Both the position numbers and the translations under genes were made by a program. The notes beneath the pieces were generated by a model. That model was not told the origin of the DNA. It saw only the letters and a list, made by a program, of their open reading frames with translations, and did no database searches. This document shows, in pieces, positions 58,295 through 64,000 of a stretch of DNA of 64,000 nucleotides. Each line of letters starts with the position of its first letter. Position 1 is the stretch's first letter. The stretch is from Utricularia gibba (taxonomy: Eukaryota > Streptophyta > Magnoliopsida > Lamiales > Lentibulariaceae): contig NEEC01000014.1 of NCBI GenBank assembly GCA_002189035.1, positions 684,501-748,500 on the forward strand, written 5' to 3'.

Positions 58295-59524
58295 ATGGAA
58301 CTGAGCAAGGTGACGCTCGAGATTTTCTCCAAACTGGAGCAGAAATGGCTACACCACTACGAAGGGAAAAAAACTCGTATTCTGAGTATTGACGGCGGCG
58401 GAACCACTGCCATTGTCGCCGGAGCAACGCTGATCCATTTAGAGGAACAGATCCAAGCCAAGACTGGTGATTCCGCTGCTAGAATCGCTGATTTTTTCGA
58501 TATTGTTGTCGGTACGGGTATCGGAGCTCTCCTCGCCGCAATGCTTGTCGCGGACGACGGCTCTGCCCGGCCTCTGTATTCCGCTAGAGAAGCGGTTAGT
58601 TTCCTGTCGGAGAATCAACAGGAGCTGTTTAATGTGAAACGCGTCGGTGTTTTCCGTAGACGGAAGAGATTTTCAGGGAGTAGGATCGACGCAGTGCTTA
58701 AGGCGGCGTTCATGAGAGACGATGGCAAGATTTTGACGATTAAGGACACTTGTAAGCCGCTGCTTGTACCGTGCTTCGATTTGAACAGCGCGGCCCCGTT
58801 CGTTTTCTCCAGGGCCGACGCGTTGGAATCGGCTAGTTTCGATTTTGAAATGTGGAAGGTGATTCGCGCTACGATGGCGACTCCGCCGATGTTTAAGCCG
58901 TTCCACCTCGCGTCTGGCGACGGAAAGACCTCCTGTTTGGCTATTGATGGCGGAATCGTGATGAACAACCCTGCTGCCGCTGCCGTCACTCACGTTCTTC
59001 ATAATAAGCGTGATTTTCCGTCCGTTAACGGCGTCGATGATCTTGTAGTCCTTTCGATTGGTAACGGATTATCTAGCACCCTTCCGCAATTGAACGTGAG
59101 ACCTGACGGCGAGTGCTCAATGTCCTCCGTTGTCGGCATCGCTCTCGATGGAGTCTCCGAAACTGTCGATCAAATGCTGGGAAACGCATTCTGCTGGAAC
59201 CCAAACGATTACGTCCGGATTCAGGTAAACACCATTTCCACAACGATGAACACTTCACTTCCTCCTTGTTTAGTTTCTTGTCTTTTAATCCGCGGCAGCG
59301 GTTTTTTTCAGGCGGCTTACGGCACCGCAGACGTTCTCTCAGAGAGAGCTGTAGAGGCGTTGCCGTTCGGAGGGAAGCGGCTGCTGGGGCAGACTCACGG
59401 CGAGAGAATGGAAGCCTTGGTGCGAAGACTCGTCGCAGGAGGAAGAAGCAGTAGCAGCAACAGTAGCCTGCCGCCTAGTCCCTGCAAGGAAACCGCCGTT
59501 AGTCCTCTTGTTAACGGCCGTTAG
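58295..59524 (+). CDS. Patatin-related phospholipase A, pPLAIII type
   Basis: Two exons, 58295-59224 and 59312-59524, encode 380 residues. The anion-binding motif is SIDGGGTTAI (about residue 34). At the nucleophile elbow the usual GXSXG is replaced by GTGIG, as in the pPLAIII/PLP6-9 group; the other dyad element, D-G-G, is present in AIDGGIVMNNPA. pPLAIII proteins have been reported to act as acyl hydrolases and to alter cell elongation and cellulose content. The C-terminal half contains IRATMATPPMFKPFHL and a Ser/Pro-rich tail. The GC content is higher than that of neighbouring genes. The intron is 87 nt and stop-free. The ATG at 58295 was chosen because MELSKVTLEIFSKLEQ matches the family start. 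Confidence 0.92.
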   Translation: MELSKVTLEIFSKLEQKWLHHYEGKKTRILSIDGGGTTAIVAGATLIHLEEQIQAKTGDSAARIADFFDIVVGTGIGALLAAMLVADDGSARPLYSAREAVSFLSENQQELFNVKRVGVFRRRKRFSGSRIDAVLKAAFMRDDGKILTIKDTCKPLLVPCFDLNSAAPFVFSRADALESASFDFEMWKVIRATMATPPMFKPFHLASGDGKTSCLAIDGGIVMNNPAAAAVTHVLHNKRDFPSVNGVDDLVVLSIGNGLSSTLPQLNVRPDGECSMSSVVGIALDGVSETVDQMLGNAFCWNPNDYVRIQVNTISTTMNTSLPPCLVSCLLIRGSGFFQAAYGTADVLSERAVEALPFGGKRLLGQTHGERMEALVRRLVAGGRSSSSNSSLPPSPCKETAVSPLVNGR

Positions 59525-61519
59525 ACCCAGCTGTCTTTCAATCCGGTGTGGGTTTCCCTTGTCGTTATGTGGATTGGTTAAATCTTTCTTATTTATTTTC
59601 ATTTTGTAACAAAATAAAAATAAAAAATCTCCCCTTCCCGTCCCGTCGTCACAACTCACACGTGAACCATACAACTAAAATTATATTTTAAGTTCCACAA
59701 CCAGTTCTACCCCTAATTTTTACACTACAATCACATTTTAAACTAAAAAAAATAAAAAAATCAAATCATTGATTTGTAGAAATAAACTATTTCTATAATA
59801 TTTCATAACGAGTTTAATACTTTTTTATAATATTTTAAACAAAAATAAAAAATAATAATTTGAATGCAGTGCCATATACTTTTCTTTCAGATTCCATATT
59901 TTTTAAAAAATAAAAATAATATAAAACTTTATAATAAATTATTATATTTAATAACCATTTTTGTGCAATATTTTAATAAAAAAAATAAGGTGTATTGGAT
60001 ATTTTCTCATGACTTCATACGAAAGTGGATGATAATCGGGTATATTAAAAATTCGGATATCTTTTCATCGCTTTGTGATAAAATTTTAAATTTAATGTAT
60101 GAAAAATATTATATGAATGTCCAATTTTTTAAATAACCCGAATATAATTCTATATATTTTAAAATAATGTGAGGAAGACAAAACCCTAATGTTATGGCAG
60201 GAAGAGGCGCAGATACGAATTGGAAATAATAATACATTCCTCTTGCCACTGCATGACTGACATTAACTCTGGGTAGTTGAAGAAGAAGAAGAAGAGTTAT
60301 ATGGGGGTGTCGGCTGCGGACTGATTGGATTCAATCCCCGACTCCAGCCGTGGTCCAACAAAATTTAATAATTAAAAAACCCAATATTTATAAAAAGAAA
60401 ACATGCTGCAATAAATAAGGTGGGGGGGTGTGCTGTGCTGCTTTACCTGCTTTTGCATTGAAGAACTGCTGGATGATATCGAGAGATTGCTTTATCATCA
60501 TCGTCCTCGTCGTCCCCCATGCTTGGGTTCCGCGTCGTTGGCCCTGGCCCATCCCCATCCCCATCCCCCGGCTCCATTAATGAATGCAGCAACCCCCTGT
60601 TTGAATCCCCAACTTCTTACCCTTTTGTCGGTTCCCCTTCCCCTTTGTATTTTTACCACTCGAATCCATCATCTTTATCATCATCCACACTGTTGGAGAT
60701 CGATCCTTCCATGGATGAATGAGTGCCTGCATGTGACTGCAGCGCATCGGAGAGGAGTTCCGGTGGTGGAGAATGGGAGGAGGGAGGAGGCTCCCCGGGA
60801 ATGCAAAATGACCTGATTTCCGACACAAGAATACTTGGGGATCAGCTTTAGGGGCCCATTCTCAGATGCATGATTTGCAGTTACTGTTGGACTGTTGAAA
60901 CCAGTGTCCCCTCGAGGGTAATAAAATAATAAAATACTGCTTCTGGTTCAGTGAACAGATCCTTGTTGGGTCAAAGTTTGGGTGGCCATGGAAGTTGCGT
61001 AGCTTTTTCATGTTGTCAAAAGGCCCTATTTAGGTACACATATGATTATCAGATAGAAAGGTGACCGGAGAATATGGGAGCTGGCTGAGAAAAGGTGATG
61101 ATGATGCACTGTGACAGGAGTGATCATGATCATGATCATGACGATGATCTTCGCACGCGTTTCATGTCATCCCTACCAGCGAATCTTATGCTTATTTTGA
61201 TGCTCGGTATGATGGTACCACCAACTTCTGACAAGCAACAGGATTAGGGCTATTTAGCCCTAGCCCACGCGTGTGGGCCGGAGGTACGAGCAAGAATGAA
61301 ACTGGATCAACCCAATCGGTTATGGCAGGTGCAGTGGGATGGGCTGATGAGAGCAGTTTTGTAGTTCCAGGGCCGAATCCCGTTCGTTCAGTCGATAATT
61401 GACTTTCTTGGATGCTGCTGCTGCTGCTGCTGTGATTTCGCGAAAAATAACATGCTTGTAGGAGTGGCGATTTCCCGGGCGCCTTGTTCGATCTGAGTTG
61501 CGGCGGAAATCGGTCCGAA
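59525..61519. other. Intergenic region
   Basis: Highly AT-rich from about 59650 to 60170. From about 60250 to 61200 composition is more balanced, with open frames rich in Pro/His/Ser (60430-60816) that look like translated CCC/CAT-rich DNA rather than a gene. A tandem ATGATC tract lies at 61121-61149. The last 300 bp are the AP-3 beta promoter/5' UTR. Confidence 0.5.
61121..61149. repeat. (ATGATC)n self-complementary microsatellite
   Basis: TGATCATGATCATGATCATG followed by a degenerate unit; every TGATCA is palindromic. Confidence 0.85.
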
Positions 61520-64000
61520 ATGCTGATGCAATTCGGAGCGACGGCGGATTCGATAAGCAAGGCTTCGACGTTGGTGTCGAGGATCGGGACCGATGCTCAC
61601 CTCTACGACGATCCCGAAGACGTCAGCATCGGGCCACTGCTTGATAGTAAGTTCGATTCCGAGAAATGCGAAGCTCTGAAGCGTCTTCTCGCACTCATCG
61701 CGCAGGGGTTCGATGTTTCCAGTTACTTCCCTCAGGTTTGCGGCTTGCTGAATAGTGGATCGTGAGCTGATTTTGGAGATAACTGTAATGTGTTTTTGAA
61801 TTATCAGGTGGTGAAAAACGTGGCGTCTCAATCGGTCGAAGTTAAGAAGCTGGTTTACTTGTACTTGCTGCACTACGCTGAAAAGTATGAATTGAAATCA
61901 ACTTTTGAGTGTAGATGTTCTCCTAGCTGTTCATACACTGATCGATGAAGTCACAATACATGATTTTGATGGCTATATTTCTGTGTCTTCTAGACGGCCC
62001 AATGAAACACTGCTGTCCATAAATTGTTTTCAGAAAGATTTAGGGGATCCAAATCCACTGGTGAGAGCATGGGCACTCCGGACAATGGCAGGTATTCGGT
62101 TGCATGTCATAGCACCGCTTGTTCTGGTGGTTGTTGGAAAGTGTGCTAGAGATCCATCTGTGTATGTAAGGAAGTGTGCTGCTATTGCACTGCCCAAGTT
62201 GCATGATTTGCAAGTGGAGGAACATGCTGCTACAATTGAAGAGGTGAGTCATGCAACTGCAAACTTGTCGCCCGTTCTCTCATTGTGTTTGCTTTAATCC
62301 ATCTGCACACTAGAACTGTTCAAATGAAAATTCGTTGACAGGAAAAACTGTATAAATTGGCCCCTACGTAATCCAGTTAAATTTCTTTTGTTAATTGGTA
62401 TCATTCACTTGGTCTTAATTGGTGATTCTCTTAACAGATCGTAGGTGTTTTGTTGAATGACAATTCTCCTGCAGTGGTTGGTGCTGCTGCTGTAGCATTC
62501 ACGTCAGTTTGCCCTCATAATTTGACTCTGATTGGAAGACACTACAGAAAATTATGTGAAATCCTTACTGATGTGGAAGAATGGGGTCAGATTGCCTTAA
62601 TTAGTATTCTCCTACGGTATGCAATTGCGAAGCATGGACTAGTTAGGGAGTCCATAATGTTATTTTCGAAAAGTTATAATTCAGAAAATGAGAAGTCATT
62701 ACCTGACAAAGGAAAACAACCACGTGATGATGCGGAGAGTGATATAGTGGTAGAGGTAGCACATCTAGTGTCCCAAAGTTATCTAGAAGGGTCAGATAAG
62801 TACTTATCTTATCCTGGTCATGTGAAATCAGACTCTCTCTATGTTGATAAGTCGCGTGTTACATCTGCAAAGACCAATGATGACATCAAAGCCTTGCTTC
62901 GCTCTACATTGCCATTATTGTGGAGTTGTAATAGTGCTGTAGTCCTTTCTGCTGCTAGCGTTCACTGGATTATGGCTCCGACAGAGGATATTGTAAAAAT
63001 CGTAAAGCCTTTGCTATTTCTCTTGAGGTCGTCAAGCTACTCAAAATATGTGGTATGTTAGTATTCGTTGTAGCATCAGCTCATGAAATTCCATTTCCTA
63101 AATTCTAGTTTTTACCAACATTGTTATGTCACCCAGCTTTTGTGCTTGCTTCATGTGCAGGTCCTTTGCAATATTCAGGTCCTTGCGAAAGCAATCCCCT
63201 CTCTGTTTTCTCCGTACTTTGAAGATTTCTTCATCAGCTCTTCTGATTCGTATCAAATAAAGAACATGAAGCTAGAAATTCTTTCCTCTGTAGCAACGTA
63301 TTCAACAATATATTCTATCTTTCAGGAGTTTCAGGTTGATTTATTGTATTTCCTATTCAAAATTATCATGTTGATGATGTTAAATTAATAATTTAGATTT
63401 TTGGGGCTTGACATTTTCCACCTGAAACTGAAATTTGCTAAAGTTTGACTCTAGTTGAAATGGCTTTTACCATGGAATCGTTATTGGGATGTCTTAAGAT
63501 CATATATTAGTCTTTTCATAGGATTACATTAGAGATCCAGATAGGAGATTTGCTGCTGATGTGGTGGCAGCTATTAGCTTATGTGTGCAAAGACTCCCAG
63601 ATGTCGCTGACACTTGCTTAGAAGGACTCTTGTTTCTGGCCTTATCTGGTATTTTCTCTCTTTGCAGACTTAGCAGCAAACTGTTTCCCACCCCAATCCA
63701 TTTGTCTTCCAGTTTCACCTTTTTGATGACTATGATTTCTTAACAAAACTTCAGAATTTCCAAAGTTGGACCCGTCATCATCAGTTGAAGAAGAGATTGT
63801 ATTGGTGCAAATCATCAAATCTATCAAGGCTATCATAAAACAAGATCCTCTGAAGCATGAAAGAGTAAGTTGTCTTGCTTTGATATGCAAACTACAATGC
63901 CTATTGGCCACAAGGGTTGCGGATGATTATATGCTATGCTTGATCCATATCCTTTGAGTACCATTCCATGTTGATAAATGCTGGTGGACTAGTTTTTTTC
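61520..64000 (+). CDS. AP3B: AP-3 complex subunit beta (5' part, runs off window)
   Basis: Large subunit of the AP-3 adaptor that sorts cargo to the vacuole (Arabidopsis PAT2). The ATG at 61520 gives MLMQFGATADSISKASTLVS. Exons seen: 61520-61735 (DAHLYDDPEDV, SEKCEALKRLLALIAQGFDV), 61808-61884 (VVKNVASQSVEVKKLVYLYL), about 61994-62242 (DLGDPNPLVRAWALRTMAGI, SVYVRKCAAIALPKLHDL), 62439-63051 (VEEWGQIALISILLRYAIAK, HGLVRESIM), then further HEAT-repeat exons at about 63160-63333, 63523-63645 and 63755-63864. The beta trunk's N-terminal repeats are complete; the middle and the appendage lie outside. Frame is kept at all junctions checked. Confidence 0.93.

Noticed and set aside
60430-60816. 128-codon plus-strand open frame rich in Pro and His
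   Set aside because: Composition reflects CCC/CAT repeats; no domain, poor start context, and no supporting splice or neighbour evidence.
1-64000. Transposon, retroelement, CRISPR array, organelle-DNA insertion or biosynthetic cluster
   Set aside because: I saw no transposase, reverse transcriptase, long terminal repeats, regular spacer arrays, plastid or mitochondrial genes, or clustered enzymes of one pathway.

Overview
This window is an ordinary, gene-rich stretch of flowering-plant nuclear DNA, most likely from a eudicot. The reasons are multi-exon genes with short introns, AT-rich spacers, and plant-specific families: KIN-12 kinesin, GID1 gibberellin receptor, a PPR protein, XS/XH-domain FDM protein, OSCA/CSC1 channel, chloroplast DEG2 protease and type-III patatin-related phospholipase. 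I see no complete transposon, CRISPR array, plastid insertion or prokaryotic operon. Coordinates given for genes are start codon to stop codon, introns included.

Layout, left to right: KIN-12 kinesin (minus, C-terminus outside the window) and ATP23 (plus) share a 350-bp divergent promoter. Then come a BPI/LBP-family secreted protein (plus), a plastid-type SAM methyltransferase (plus), the spliceosomal helicase Aquarius (minus) and a USP-domain receptor-like cytoplasmic kinase (minus). A 3.3-kb AT-rich spacer follows. Next are the five-BRCT protein MEI1 (plus), a small predicted-plastid protein (minus), DEG2 (plus), an SR34-type splicing factor (minus), an unresolved plus-strand locus, histone H2A.X (minus) and GID1 (plus). 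Then a PPR protein (minus) and a BSD-domain protein (plus) share a promoter, followed by an OSCA1-clade channel (minus), tRNA-His(GUG) (minus), the DAR GTPase DGP3 (minus), FDM/IDN2-type protein (plus), a pPLAIII-type patatin (plus), and the 5' part of AP-3 beta adaptin (plus, runs off the right edge).

The genes do not form one pathway; they are unrelated housekeeping and regulatory genes. Two small groups recur. Aquarius and SR34 act in splicing; MEI1 and H2A.X act in DNA damage/meiosis. As I recall the Arabidopsis maps, the USP-kinase/MEI1 pair and the OSCA/DGP3 pair correspond to nearby loci on chromosomes 1 and 4, which would be conserved microsynteny.

The most notable observations are these. 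(1) Six apparent one-base deletions in short homopolymers or repeats disrupt four otherwise well-conserved genes (Aquarius twice, SR34 twice, DEG2, BSD protein); this looks like consensus sequencing error rather than gene death, and it will break automatic gene models. (2) A MEI1 intron carries textbook U12-type signals, but frame-preserving splicing needs an unusual AT-AA end. (3) Two MSA-type mitotic elements, one inside an 18-bp near-perfect inverted repeat, lie in front of the KIN-12 gene. (4) Five introns are multiples of three and free of stop codons (exitron-like). (5) A plus-strand locus at about 39.4-40.1 kb cannot be assigned. I did not find evidence for a wholly new biological system.
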